Position numbers and translations under genes: made by a program. Shown in pieces: positions 33,866 through 42,640 of a stretch of DNA of 64,000 nucleotides (its first letter is position 1; the number at the start of each line of letters is the position of its first letter). Where the stretch lies: contig AP018536.1 of the NCBI GenBank assembly GCA_003584705.1, positions 1,302,001-1,366,000 of the forward strand. The letters are read 5' to 3'. Source of the stretch: Lachnospiraceae bacterium GAM79 (GTDB lineage: Bacteria > Bacillota > Clostridia > Lachnospirales > Lachnospiraceae). Under the pieces are notes generated by a model. That model worked only from the letters and a program-made list of their open reading frames with translations, was not told the DNA's origin and did not search any database.

Positions 33866-35389
33866 GTGAAAAAATGGAATAAAGAACGTTTTGCAACTAT
33901 ATGGGAAAAGCTGGAGAGCATGATCGCGCTTCGAAGTCTGCGGGCGAGGATATTCCTGCTGACGCTGGTGATCGGCCTGGTGCCTTGTATTGCCATGCGC
34001 CATGGTATCGTGAGTAATTACGAGGATCTGGCGGTGGAACAGCGGACCACAGTGGTACAGAACCAGTTGATGATCCTGGCCAATCATCTGATCAGCAACA
34101 ATTATTTAAGCAGCCATGGTGTCAGAGAGGACACCGGCAATTCCAGAGAAGTCATCAATGCGGAACTGGAGATGCTGTCCAATCTGTATGAAGGCCGCGT
34201 TATGATCATCAACAAGAATTTCAAGGTGGAAAAAGATACCTACGGCATCAGTGAAGGAAAGACCATCATTTCCGAGGAGGTCATCAAATGTTTTCAGGGG
34301 GAAAACATTTCCCATTATGATCCGGAGCACGGTTACATAGAAATGACCACTCCCATCATGGATACCACGGCAAACACTACGGACGAAAACGGAAAAAGGA
34401 ATCCGGATGCCATCCGGGGCGTTATGCTGACCAGCATTTCCAATGACAGTATCGTAAATGCCAAGGAAGTGCTGAATCGTAAGGCGTACATTCTGGAAGT
34501 GATCATGATGGTGGCAATCCTGGCACTGGCTATCATACTGTCCAGAGCTTTGACGAGACCTTTCAACAGAGTCACACAGGCCATCAATGCGGTAAAGGAA
34601 GGCTTCAGTGATGAGACGATCTCTGTGCCAGATTATGTGGAGACCGTACATATCGTAGATGCGTTCAACCAGCTGTTGAAGCGGATGAAGGCATTGGACG
34701 ATTCCCGACAGGAATTTGTGGCAAATGTGTCCCACGAGTTGAAAACACCCATGACATCCATCAAGGTATTGTCGGATTCCCTGCTAGCACAGGAAAATGT
34801 ACCGGCGGAGCTGTATCGAGAATTCATGGAAGACATTGCTTCCGAGATTGACAGAGAGAACCAGATCATTACGGATCTGCTGGCACTGGTAAAAATGGAT
34901 AAAAAGGTACAGGATCTGAATATTGTATCGTTGAACATCAATGATCTGACGGAACTGATCTTAAAGAGACTGCGGCCCATCGCCCGGAAGAAGGATGTGG
35001 AAGTGGTATTTGAAAGCGTCCGTCCTGTGGTGGCAGAGGTGGATGAAGTCAAGATGACCCTGATCATGACGAATCTGGTGGAGAATGCCATCAAATACAA
35101 TAAGGATCATGGCTGGGTGAAGGTGATACTGGATGCGGATCATCAGTATTTTACCTTTGAAGTCAGTGATTCCGGAATCGGTATCCCGGAGGAGGATCTG
35201 GCACATATCTGCGAGAGATTCTATCGTGTGGACAAGTCTCATTCCAGAGAGATCGGCGGAACGGGACTGGGACTGGCGATCACCAAGAGCGCCGTCCTGA
35301 TGCACAAGGGATCCCTTACGGTGACGAGTACCGAGGGGCAGGGCTCCTGTTTCCTGGTGAAGATCCCGCTGACATATATCGCCTCTTAG
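33866..35389 (+). CDS. Sensor histidine kinase (WalK-like)
   Basis: A 507-residue kinase: membrane segment (ARIFLLTLVIGLVPCIAM), an extracellular part of about 155 residues, second segment (ILEVIMMVAILALAIILS), HAMP linker, H-box ANVSHELKTPMTSIKVLSD, N-box TNLVENAIKYNKDHG, G-boxes DSGIGIPEED and GGTGLGLAITKS. It pairs with the 32968 regulator. The lack of a PAS domain separates it from classical WalK. The start codon is GTG at 33866 with GAGGTT upstream. The GerMN lipoprotein following it 31 bases later may be part of the same signalling unit. Confidence 0.85.
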   Translation: MKKWNKERFATIWEKLESMIALRSLRARIFLLTLVIGLVPCIAMRHGIVSNYEDLAVEQRTTVVQNQLMILANHLISNNYLSSHGVREDTGNSREVINAELEMLSNLYEGRVMIINKNFKVEKDTYGISEGKTIISEEVIKCFQGENISHYDPEHGYIEMTTPIMDTTANTTDENGKRNPDAIRGVMLTSISNDSIVNAKEVLNRKAYILEVIMMVAILALAIILSRALTRPFNRVTQAINAVKEGFSDETISVPDYVETVHIVDAFNQLLKRMKALDDSRQEFVANVSHELKTPMTSIKVLSDSLLAQENVPAELYREFMEDIASEIDRENQIITDLLALVKMDKKVQDLNIVSLNINDLTELILKRLRPIARKKDVEVVFESVRPVVAEVDEVKMTLIMTNLVENAIKYNKDHGWVKVILDADHQYFTFEVSDSGIGIPEEDLAHICERFYRVDKSHSREIGGTGLGLAITKSAVLMHKGSLTVTSTEGQGSCFLVKIPLTYIAS

Positions 35390-35420
35390 ACGGAGCTGTT
35401 GTAAGAAAGATTGTGTAGTT

Positions 35421-36344
35421 ATGAAGAGAGTTAAAAAATATGTTTTGACCGGTATGCTTCTGATGTTGCTGGCAGTCCTGACCGGCTGTGGCACGAGAGA
35501 GCCGGAGACCGGCAAAAAGATATCGGTGTATTATGTAAATACCGCAGAGACGAAGGTTGAGGTTCATGACCAGTATCTGAACACCAAGACACCGGAGGAA
35601 CAGTTGGAAGAGACCATGACATTTCTCTCCACCACCCCGGAAAAGCTGGAATATAAGGCGCCTTTTGACATGGGATTTCAGGTTCTGGATTATGAAGTGG
35701 AAGACGGAAAACTTGTGATCAATGTGGATAAGGCATATTCCGAACTTTCGGTCACCACAGAAGTACTGGTGCGGGCGGCCGTTGTAAGGACACTGACGCA
35801 GCTGTCCAATGTGAAATATGTGACGATTACTGTGGAAGGCAGTCAGTTATATGACAATGCAGGGGAATTGGTAGGCTGGATGAATGCCGAGCAGTTCATC
35901 AATAATGACGGTAACGAGATCAACACCTATGAACTGGTGAAGGTAAAGCTGTATTTTGCCAATGCAGACGGTGATAAGCTGATCGCGGCCTACAGAGAAA
36001 AGCATTATTCCACCAATACTCCGTTGGAGCGATTCGTGGTGGAGGAACTGATCGCGGGACCCAGCGGACAGATTGAGGGTCTGTACCCGGTAATCAATCC
36101 GGAGACCAAGATCATCAATATCCTGACCAAAGATGGCATCTGCTATGTGAATCTGGATTCCAGCTTCCTGACCGTGGTGAACAATGTTTCCACGGAGGTA
36201 GCAGTTTACTCCATCGTGAATTCCCTGGTGGAACTGGATAATATCAATAAAGTACAGATCCTGGTCAACGGCGAAGTGCCATCTACCTTCAGCAATTCCA
36301 CTTTTGAATGGAATCTGGATTATGTAACGACTTTGGAACAGTAA
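35421..36344 (+). CDS. GerMN-domain lipoprotein
   Basis: A 307-residue lipoprotein with lipobox LTGC and two GerMN-like repeats: residues about 30-150 (KISVYYVNTAETKVEV, VVRTLTQLSNVKYVTI) and about 170-300 (VKVKLYFANADGDKLI, YSIVNSLVELDNINKVQI). GerMN domains occur in spore germination protein GerM and in LpqB of actinobacteria, which works with a two-component kinase. Its position right after a histidine kinase parallels LpqB next to MtrB, so an extracytoplasmic partner of the kinase is a reasonable inference. Confidence 0.8.
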   Translation: MKRVKKYVLTGMLLMLLAVLTGCGTREPETGKKISVYYVNTAETKVEVHDQYLNTKTPEEQLEETMTFLSTTPEKLEYKAPFDMGFQVLDYEVEDGKLVINVDKAYSELSVTTEVLVRAAVVRTLTQLSNVKYVTITVEGSQLYDNAGELVGWMNAEQFINNDGNEINTYELVKVKLYFANADGDKLIAAYREKHYSTNTPLERFVVEELIAGPSGQIEGLYPVINPETKIINILTKDGICYVNLDSSFLTVVNNVSTEVAVYSIVNSLVELDNINKVQILVNGEVPSTFSNSTFEWNLDYVTTLEQ

Positions 36345-36439
36345 ATTTTGAATTTATGCGGGACAGGACTGTTTTTGCGTTGGACTGTCGGAACAGTCCT
36401 GACTGTGGGCAGGCGGGATTGCCTGCGGAAGGGAGCTTA

Positions 36440-39301
36440 ATGAGACGACCGCTTTTTATGGCGTGTCTGTGTCTCGTGATAGTGCTCGCCATAGGAAGAA
36501 TACTGACGGGGGCAGACACCGGGGATGCCGGCGTACTGCCGCCTGACGGAAGTCCGGTGAGGATCACGGGACGGATAGACACAAGAACTTCTGAAACGAT
36601 TATTCTGAAATCAATTTCTATTATTCAAAACGATCTAAAATATTCCTATTCTGGAAAATTACAATGTGAGTTGACAAACACGCAGGAGGTACAGAGCCTG
36701 AGACTGGGCCAGCATATTGTTCTGGAAGGCTTTTTTTCGCACTTCGATGCTGCGACCAATCACGGGGAATTTGACGTGCGGGCCTATTCTGCGGGAAAGG
36801 GCATCGGTGGCAGAGTGCGGAAAGCACAGGTTCTGGCAGCGGAGGAGGATTATAGCTTTTTGAGAGAAAAGTTGTTTGCCTTTCGAAGGAGATTACACGA
36901 CAGACTGGCAAAGGTATTCCCGGAGAAAGAGGCTTCCGTTATGCAGACATTACTGCTGGGGGAGAAGGAAGAACTGGATGCGGAGGTAAAGGCGCTGTAC
37001 CAGAGGAATGGGATCGCCCATATCTTAAGCATTTCAGGGCTGCATATTACTTTGCTGGGGATGGGATGCTACCGGCTGCTTAAGAGACTGGGGGCTCCGG
37101 TCAGAGTGGCAGCAGCGGGAGGTGCCATGACACTGCTTCTGTACGGTATGATGGTGGGCATGAGTGTATCCGCCAGCCGTGCCATAGGAATGTATCTGCT
37201 GCAGATGTTGGGGATATTCGTGGGAAGGACTTACGATATGCTGACAGGTGTGGGGCTGTTGGCGGCATTGCTGGTGTTGCAGCAACCGGAGCGGCTTGGG
37301 GATGTGAGCTTTTTGATGTCTTTTGGGGCGGTGCTGGGGATCTGCTTGTTGACACCGGTGTTTGCCGGGGATGGTAGGGAAGATAATGCCGGTGTGGAAA
37401 CGGCCAGTGGCGTGGTGGCAGGGCTTCTGACCGTGACAGATATTCTGGGTGATTCCGCTTACGAGAGGAACAAGTACCGGGAAGGCTGGCGGAAGGTGGT
37501 GTATGAAAGGCTTTGGCGCATGGTGTCAGCACTTAAAAGCGGTTTTGCCGCCAGTGCCGGAGTTATTCTTTTTACGCTGCCCATACAGCTCTGGTTCTTT
37601 TATGAGATCCCTGTCTACTCGGTATTATTGAACCTGCTGGTGTTGCCCTTTATGAGTGTGGTGATGGCAGGGGGAATCCTGTCATTGATCCCGGGACTGG
37701 GAATTGCAGGGACGGTGGATTGTCTGATCCTGTGGTGGTATGAATGGATCTGCGAACGGTTCGGAGAACTGCCGGGAGCGGTATGGTGCGTGGGCCGCCC
37801 GACAAAGTGGCAGATGGTCGTTTATTATAGTGGGCTATTTGTGTTGATCATTGGCAGGAATTATGCGGAAAAATGGAAGCGACAAAGACTTTATGCAGCT
37901 TATGTGGCGGAAAATAATCATGGAGACGGACACCACGCTGAAAGAGAAAGGCTGCGTCGGGAAACACGCGGAGTGGATGATAGCGGTAGGGGTAGAAAAA
38001 GAGAGAGTAACAGAAAAAAGATGCAGCACTCTGATAGGTACTCTGAAATATGTACCACCAGATGGCGGCATGTTTTAGCAAATTTTTGGTATACATGGCA
38101 GGGAGTGATGACATATAGGAACGGAGTTATGTGCCGAATTGTAGCCGCAATGATTTTAGTATTAATAGTTGGTTTACTGACCGGCAATTTTGATCGGGGA
38201 AGCCGTGTGACTTTTCTGGACGTGGGACAGGGAGACGGTATCGTGGTGGAGACCGGGCAGGGGGCATATCTTTTTGACTGCGGCAGTACCAGTCGGAGGA
38301 AAATCGGTGAATATGTGTTGAAGCCTTATCTCAAGAGCCGGGGAATCCAGTCTCTACGCGGTGTGTTTGTATCGCACCCAGATGAAGACCATATGAATGG
38401 CATATTGGAACTGCTGGAGAACGGTGGAGAATGGGGAATTACCGTGGAGCAGATGTTTCTGCCTGCGATTACGGAAGCGGAGCGCAGGGAGGCTTTTGAA
38501 AAATTGCTTGTTGCCGCGGAATATGCCGGAGTACCGGTAAGTTACATAAAATGTGGCGATGAGATCAGGGATAGTCGACTCCGGCTGCGGTGTCTGCACC
38601 CGGAGGAGAATACGACCCTTGCGGATGCCAATGCCTATTCGGAATGCTTCTACGTGGAGGTATTTGCGAAAGCAGTGAAGTGGGGCGCGGCAGAGGGGAT
38701 GGAAGCAAGTGGAGAGGGCGGAAGAGCTGCTAGCGAAGTTTACGGTGAGAACGGCAGCTTTGCTGTCGGAGTTATTGGTGAGAGAACCGGTCATGGTGAT
38801 ACCGGTGAAAGGAAAAACTTCGGCGTGGGTGCCGGGAAGCTAAGCATTCTCCTGACAGGGGATGTGGAAGGCGAAGGGGAGCAGCAGCTGACACAGGAAT
38901 TGCAGACGTTGAAGACGTTACAGGAAGCGAAGACGTTACGGGTAGCGCAGGAATCACAGGCTTTGCAGAATGCGCGGAAATTGCAGGAATCGCAGGAACC
39001 GCGAGAACAGCAGGAGTTGTGGGAATCACGGAGACAAGGGGGCTTCAAGGTAGACATCCTGAAGGTAGCGCATCACGGCTCAGGCTATTCCACCAGTTCT
39101 GAGTTTCTTGCCGCCGCCGGCCCCGCTGCCGCCATTATCTCCTGTGGTCGTAACAATTCCTATGGCCATCCCCATGCCGCGACGCTACAGCGCCTGGAAG
39201 ATGCTAAGGTCCCCTGGTACCTCACCACCGACTATGGAGCCCTGACAGTAACCGTCGACAGTCACGGAAACCGGTTGCAAGGGTATCTGAGAAGAAAATA
39301 A
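36440..39301 (+). CDS. comEC: ComEC/Rec2 DNA-uptake channel with unusual inserts
   Basis: A 953-residue protein: an N-terminal OB-like domain (about residues 30-130), the competence membrane domain (GLHITLLGMGCYRLLKRLGA; several helices), and a metallo-beta-lactamase domain (FLDVGQGDGIVVE, FVSHPDEDHMNG, ILKVAHHGSGYSTS). ComEC moves single-stranded DNA across the membrane. The start at 36440 has GAAGGGAG upstream; an in-frame extension to 36308 overlaps the GerMN gene and is not preferred. Two hydrophilic insertions are odd: an Arg/Lys-rich stretch near 37870-38090 and a Gln/Leu/Arg-rich repeat-like stretch at 38880-39040 inside the lactamase domain. The stop codon lies on the first unit of a minisatellite. 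Confidence 0.9.
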   Translation: MRRPLFMACLCLVIVLAIGRILTGADTGDAGVLPPDGSPVRITGRIDTRTSETIILKSISIIQNDLKYSYSGKLQCELTNTQEVQSLRLGQHIVLEGFFSHFDAATNHGEFDVRAYSAGKGIGGRVRKAQVLAAEEDYSFLREKLFAFRRRLHDRLAKVFPEKEASVMQTLLLGEKEELDAEVKALYQRNGIAHILSISGLHITLLGMGCYRLLKRLGAPVRVAAAGGAMTLLLYGMMVGMSVSASRAIGMYLLQMLGIFVGRTYDMLTGVGLLAALLVLQQPERLGDVSFLMSFGAVLGICLLTPVFAGDGREDNAGVETASGVVAGLLTVTDILGDSAYERNKYREGWRKVVYERLWRMVSALKSGFAASAGVILFTLPIQLWFFYEIPVYSVLLNLLVLPFMSVVMAGGILSLIPGLGIAGTVDCLILWWYEWICERFGELPGAVWCVGRPTKWQMVVYYSGLFVLIIGRNYAEKWKRQRLYAAYVAENNHGDGHHAERERLRRETRGVDDSGRGRKRESNRKKMQHSDRYSEICTTRWRHVLANFWYTWQGVMTYRNGVMCRIVAAMILVLIVGLLTGNFDRGSRVTFLDVGQGDGIVVETGQGAYLFDCGSTSRRKIGEYVLKPYLKSRGIQSLRGVFVSHPDEDHMNGILELLENGGEWGITVEQMFLPAITEAERREAFEKLLVAAEYAGVPVSYIKCGDEIRDSRLRLRCLHPEENTTLADANAYSECFYVEVFAKAVKWGAAEGMEASGEGGRAASEVYGENGSFAVGVIGERTGHGDTGERKNFGVGAGKLSILLTGDVEGEGEQQLTQELQTLKTLQEAKTLRVAQESQALQNARKLQESQEPREQQELWESRRQGGFKVDILKVAHHGSGYSTSSEFLAAAGPAAAIISCGRNNSYGHPHAATLQRLEDAKVPWYLTTDYGALTVTVDSHGNRLQGYLRRK

Positions 39302-40027
39302 GCCGTTGGGGTTCTAGGTAGTTGGGGCGTGAGAGGAAGAAAAGTAAGAATAAGCCCCGAGGAAATCGAGAAGCCGGGGCGTGAGAGGAAGAAAAGTAAG
39401 AATAAGCCCCGGGGAAATCGAGAAGCCGGGGCATAGGAGAAAGAAAAGTAAGAATAAGCCCCGGAGAAGTCAAGAAGCCGGGGCATGAGAGGAAGAAAAG
39501 TAAGAATAAGCCCCGAGGAAGTCAAGAAGCTGGGGCGTAGGAGAAAGAAAAATAAGAATAAGCCCCGGAGAAGTCAAGAAGCTGGGGCGTAGGAAAAAGA
39601 AAAGTAGAAATAAGCCCCGGAGAAGTCAAGAAGCCGGGGCGTAGGAGAAAGAAAAGTAAGAATAAGCCCCGGAGAAGTCAAGAAGCCGGGGCGTGAGAGA
39701 AGGAAAAGTAGAAATAAGCCCCGGGGAAGTCAAGAAGCCGGGGCGTAGGAGAAAGAAAAGTAAGAATAAGCCCCGGAGAAGTCAAGAAGCCGGGGCGTGA
39801 GAGGAAGAAAAGTAAGAATAAGCCCCGGGGAAGTCAAGAAGCCGGGGCGTAGGAAAAAGAAAAGTAGAAATAAGCCCCGGGGAAATCAAGAAGCCGGGGC
39901 GTAGGAGAAAGAAAAGTAAGAATAAGCCCCAGAGAAGTCAAGAAGCCGGGGCGTGAGAGGAAGAAAAGTAAGAATAAGCCCCGGAGAAGTCAAGAAGCCG
40001 GGGCGTGAGAGGAAGAAAAGATAACAA
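39300..40027. repeat. 52-bp minisatellite of hairpin units, 14 copies
   Basis: Thirteen well-conserved 52-bp units start at 39352 (AAGCCCCGGAGAAGTC...), preceded by one degenerate unit at 39300-39351 that overlaps the comEC stop. Each unit carries arms GCCCCGG and CCGGGGC around a 13-14 base loop, then a purine-rich spacer (GAGAAAGAAAAGTAAGAAT). Variation between units is limited to a few G/A and insertion-like changes. The unit length is not a multiple of three. Nothing else is in this 700-base stretch. Confidence 0.95.
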
Positions 40028-40029
40028 AA

Positions 40030-40767
40030 TTGGACAAAAAATTTCCGCAAGGAGAATTGCAATGCTTCAAAAATGAAAACCGCTACAAATGGAAAGTAAA
40101 AGAGGAAAATGGAATACGCTATCTTCCGAAAACCGAAAGAAATCAGGCAGAAATACTGGCATTGAAGAAATACTATGAGTATAGAAAAAAGGAATTGGAG
40201 AGTGAAGCAGCGGGATGGGAAGCCTACTTGAAGAAGACAGACAAGATTAAAATAAACTCCGAACATCTATTAAATCATCCGGAATATGGAAAATTGCTGG
40301 CTAAGAATTTCAGACCATTGGATAAGGAACTAGAGCGGTGGCAGGAGGAACCCTATGAAAAATGTACAAAGCATCCGGAAAATTTATTGGTACAAGGAAC
40401 GCATGGGAAGATGTTGCGGTCTAAATCAGAAGCAATTATTGACAGAGCACTATATCAAAACAAAATACCATTCCACTATGAAGAAAAACTGATTTTGGAT
40501 GGAATAATGTTATATCCGGACTTCGTGATGCGACATCCCTTTACGGGACAATATTTCTATTGGGAGCACTTTGGGATGATGGATAATCCGGATTATTGCA
40601 ATCATGCTTGTGACAAAATAAAGCTATATTGCCGACATGGTATCATTCCTTCGGTAAATCTGATTCTCACCTATGAAACAAAGCAGTGTCCTCTGAATGC
40701 AGACAAAGTAGAAATGATCTTGCAGGAATATTTTGGTTGTAGCAAATGGGATGCCGTGGTAGGATAA
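40030..40767 (+). CDS. Uncharacterised protein with PD-(D/E)XK nuclease-like motif
   Basis: A 245-residue protein starting at TTG 40030, directly after the minisatellite. The C-terminal half shows a restriction-like pattern: Glu in RSKSEAIIDRAL, YPDF, then YWEHFGMMD and a conserved Lys in DKIKLY. I recall a family of uncharacterised Firmicutes proteins with this layout, usually with some 20 more N-terminal residues, so the 5' end may have been replaced when the repeat array expanded. No ATG is in frame upstream before the TGA at 40006 and the Shine-Dalgarno candidate (GAGAGGAAG) is too far away. Function, including any nuclease activity, is unproven. Confidence 0.6.
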   Translation: MDKKFPQGELQCFKNENRYKWKVKEENGIRYLPKTERNQAEILALKKYYEYRKKELESEAAGWEAYLKKTDKIKINSEHLLNHPEYGKLLAKNFRPLDKELERWQEEPYEKCTKHPENLLVQGTHGKMLRSKSEAIIDRALYQNKIPFHYEEKLILDGIMLYPDFVMRHPFTGQYFYWEHFGMMDNPDYCNHACDKIKLYCRHGIIPSVNLILTYETKQCPLNADKVEMILQEYFGCSKWDAVVG

Positions 40768-40805
40768 AACATATCAGTAATAGTAAAATAAGGGGGATAT
40801 GCAAA

Positions 40806-41105
40806 ATGAAGCACCTGATCATTGTAAAATTTAAAGAGAATATATGGAACCGGGAGGATGCGGCGAGCAGGGAGATGCTTGCGGACATCAAGAAGATCTT
40901 CAATCGGACGAAGCAGATAGAAGGCGTTCATACGGTGAACATTTATGAAAATGTGACGCCGAGACCGAACCGTCATGACCTGATGATCGAAATGGAGATG
41001 GATCCGGAGGCGCTGCCTGTGTACGATGCTTCTGCGACCCATCAGGAATGGAAGGCAAGGTACGGGAAGTATATTCAGACTAAGACCATTTTTGATTACG
41101 AATAA
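40806..41105 (+). CDS. Dabb-domain (stress-responsive A/B barrel) protein
   Basis: A 99-residue protein, MKHLIIVKFKE at the start and a region VNIYENVTPRPNRHDLMIEMEM typical of dimeric alpha/beta-barrel (Dabb) proteins. Such small proteins have no common function. The start at 40806 follows AAGGGGGATATG. Intact and unlinked to the neighbours. Confidence 0.75.
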   Translation: MKHLIIVKFKENIWNREDAASREMLADIKKIFNRTKQIEGVHTVNIYENVTPRPNRHDLMIEMEMDPEALPVYDASATHQEWKARYGKYIQTKTIFDYE

Positions 41106-41156
41106 AAGTATATAATTTTATGAAATGGTGAAAACCAGAATAAAAGAAAATCAGCA

Positions 41157-41298
41157 TGAAAGAATACCAACATCTGATCGGCAGGATAATCATTGTGGCA
41201 GCTATTGTGATTGCGGAAGATTGACCGCACATGCGCTGGAGCAGCTGGATGGAAGTATTGGTGCAGGTTTTAATACGATTGCAAGTCAGATCTATTAA
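41157..41298 (+). pseudogene. Small membrane protein, frameshifted
   Basis: The frame from ATG 41157 encodes KEYQHLIGRIIIVAAIVIA and then stops at 41223-41225. A different frame continues TAHALEQLDGSIGAGFNTIA and ends at 41298. Joined, they form a roughly 47-residue protein with one membrane helix, resembling small membrane proteins common in Lachnospiraceae. The break lies near 41213-41222. Confidence 0.5.
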
Positions 41299-41325
41299 CA
41301 GATGACAGAAGGGCTGGAGGCAGCT

Positions 41326-41832
41326 ATGGAAGAATTTGATATCAGAGAAGCTACGCCGGAAGATGCGGAGAAGATCATCGCATATTTAGCGCAGGTAGGT
41401 GGAGAGACAGATTATCTGTCCTTTGGAAAAGAAGGGCTTCCTATTTCGACAGAAGAGGAAGAGAAATTTATACAGAATATAAATAAGGAGGAACATTCCG
41501 TTCTCTATGTAGTATGGAAAAATGGAGAGATTATCGGAGATGCCAGTCTAAGCGGATTTTCCAGAAGGATGAGCCACCGCGCCGAATTCGGAATCTCTGT
41601 GGTCAAGTCGGAATGGGGGCAGGGAATTGGCAGTGCTCTATTGCAAAAGATTATTGATTATGCAAAAGAACATACGATAGAACTGATCAATCTGGAAGTT
41701 AGAAGCGATAATATACGAGCTATTCATGTCTATGAGAAATATGGCTTCCGGAAAATCGGGACCTCGCCGGCGTATTTTAAGATCGACGGGGAATACTACG
41801 ATTTTGATCTGATGGTATTAGATCTTAGATAG
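41326..41832 (+). CDS. GNAT acetyltransferase (RimI/YhhY-like)
   Basis: A 168-residue GNAT protein with the acetyl-CoA loop VKSEWGQGIGSALLQ and the C-terminal VRSDNIRAIHVYEKYGF. The start at 41326 is preferred over 41302 because GGCTGGAGG lies right before it. The substrate could be an amino acid, a ribosomal protein or a small amine. Confidence 0.8.
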   Translation: MEEFDIREATPEDAEKIIAYLAQVGGETDYLSFGKEGLPISTEEEEKFIQNINKEEHSVLYVVWKNGEIIGDASLSGFSRRMSHRAEFGISVVKSEWGQGIGSALLQKIIDYAKEHTIELINLEVRSDNIRAIHVYEKYGFRKIGTSPAYFKIDGEYYDFDLMVLDLR

Positions 41833-41868
41833 GAAAGCTACAAAGAAACACAAAGGAGCCATAACACC

Positions 41869-42426
41869 ATGGAATTTTTTGACATCGTAGATGAAAAAGG
41901 CATTCCCACAGGGGAGAGCATAGAACGCACACAGGCACATAAAAAGGGTATCCGTCACAGAACTGCCCATATCTGGATCATAAGAGAACAGGATGGGAAG
42001 GCACAGTTGTTATTGCAGAAACGCTCTGCAGAAAAAGACAGCTTTCCGGGGAGGTTCGATACTTCTTCCGCCGGACATATTCAGGCGGGGGACGAGCCGG
42101 AGGAATCTGCAATACGGGAACTTTACGAAGAACTGGGAATCCAGGCATCTAAAGAGGAGCTGCAATTCGCCGGATGCTTTGATATTCAATACGAAAAGGA
42201 ATTTCATGGAAAAATGTTTCGGGACAACGAGGTTGCATTCGTCTATATGTACACTAAGCCGGTAGATGTTGCGAAGCTTATCCTGCAAAAAGAGGAAGTG
42301 GAGAGTGTGGAGTGGTTCGATATGGAGGAACTGGATGCCGCATTGCAGCCGCCTAGAGATCAGCGATTCTGCGTTCCCATGGAGGGATTCCAAATCGCGA
42401 AACAATGGCTGGAGAGCAGAAAATAA
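41869..42426 (+). CDS. Nudix hydrolase
   Basis: A 185-residue protein with a Nudix box, Gx5Ex7REUxEEUG, seen as GDEPEESAIRELYEELG. The N-terminus EFFDIVDEKGIPTGESIER and RTAHIWIIREQD resemble the IPP-isomerase-like Nudix branch (YfcD/Idi-like). Substrate unknown. CAAAGGAGCC precedes the start. Confidence 0.85.
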   Translation: MEFFDIVDEKGIPTGESIERTQAHKKGIRHRTAHIWIIREQDGKAQLLLQKRSAEKDSFPGRFDTSSAGHIQAGDEPEESAIRELYEELGIQASKEELQFAGCFDIQYEKEFHGKMFRDNEVAFVYMYTKPVDVAKLILQKEEVESVEWFDMEELDAALQPPRDQRFCVPMEGFQIAKQWLESRK

Positions 42427-42577
42427 AGGCTGATCACTTCGCATAGATAGTAGAGCCAGAGAAGGAGATCGCTGAGACGCTGATGGAGGCAGAAGAATTC
42501 CGACAGGCAGAGAGAAGATAGGTATGCGCAGGTGTACCTGGCAACAGATAAGTAAAGCATATAAGTGGACAATAAAA

Positions 42578-42610
42578 AAGAACTGTCTTCCTGGGAAGCC
42601 AGTTCTTTTT
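42578..42610. terminator. Bidirectional terminator between convergent genes
   Basis: AAGAACTG (42578-42585) and CAGTTCTT (42600-42607), with inner CTTCC/GGAAG, form a nearly continuous stem. A-run on one side and T-run on the other allow use in both directions. Confidence 0.8.
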
Positions 42611-42640
42611 ATTGTCAATATAGCTTAATATCTGATGAAA

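Noticed and set aside
39300..40027. CRISPR array
   Set aside because: Units are contiguous near-identical 52-mers with a small conserved spacer part. No unique spacers and no cas genes are present.
39222..40266. Minus-strand open frames across the minisatellite (repeated RPGF-SGLILTF peptides)
   Set aside because: They arise from a 52-bp repeat that is not a multiple of three, so frames rotate. There is no start with a ribosome site and no family resemblance.
42427..42577. Possible coding remnant between nudix gene and terminator
   Set aside because: A short open stretch (KEIAETLMEAEEFRQAERR) ends in a stop but has no start and no recognised family; too little to annotate.
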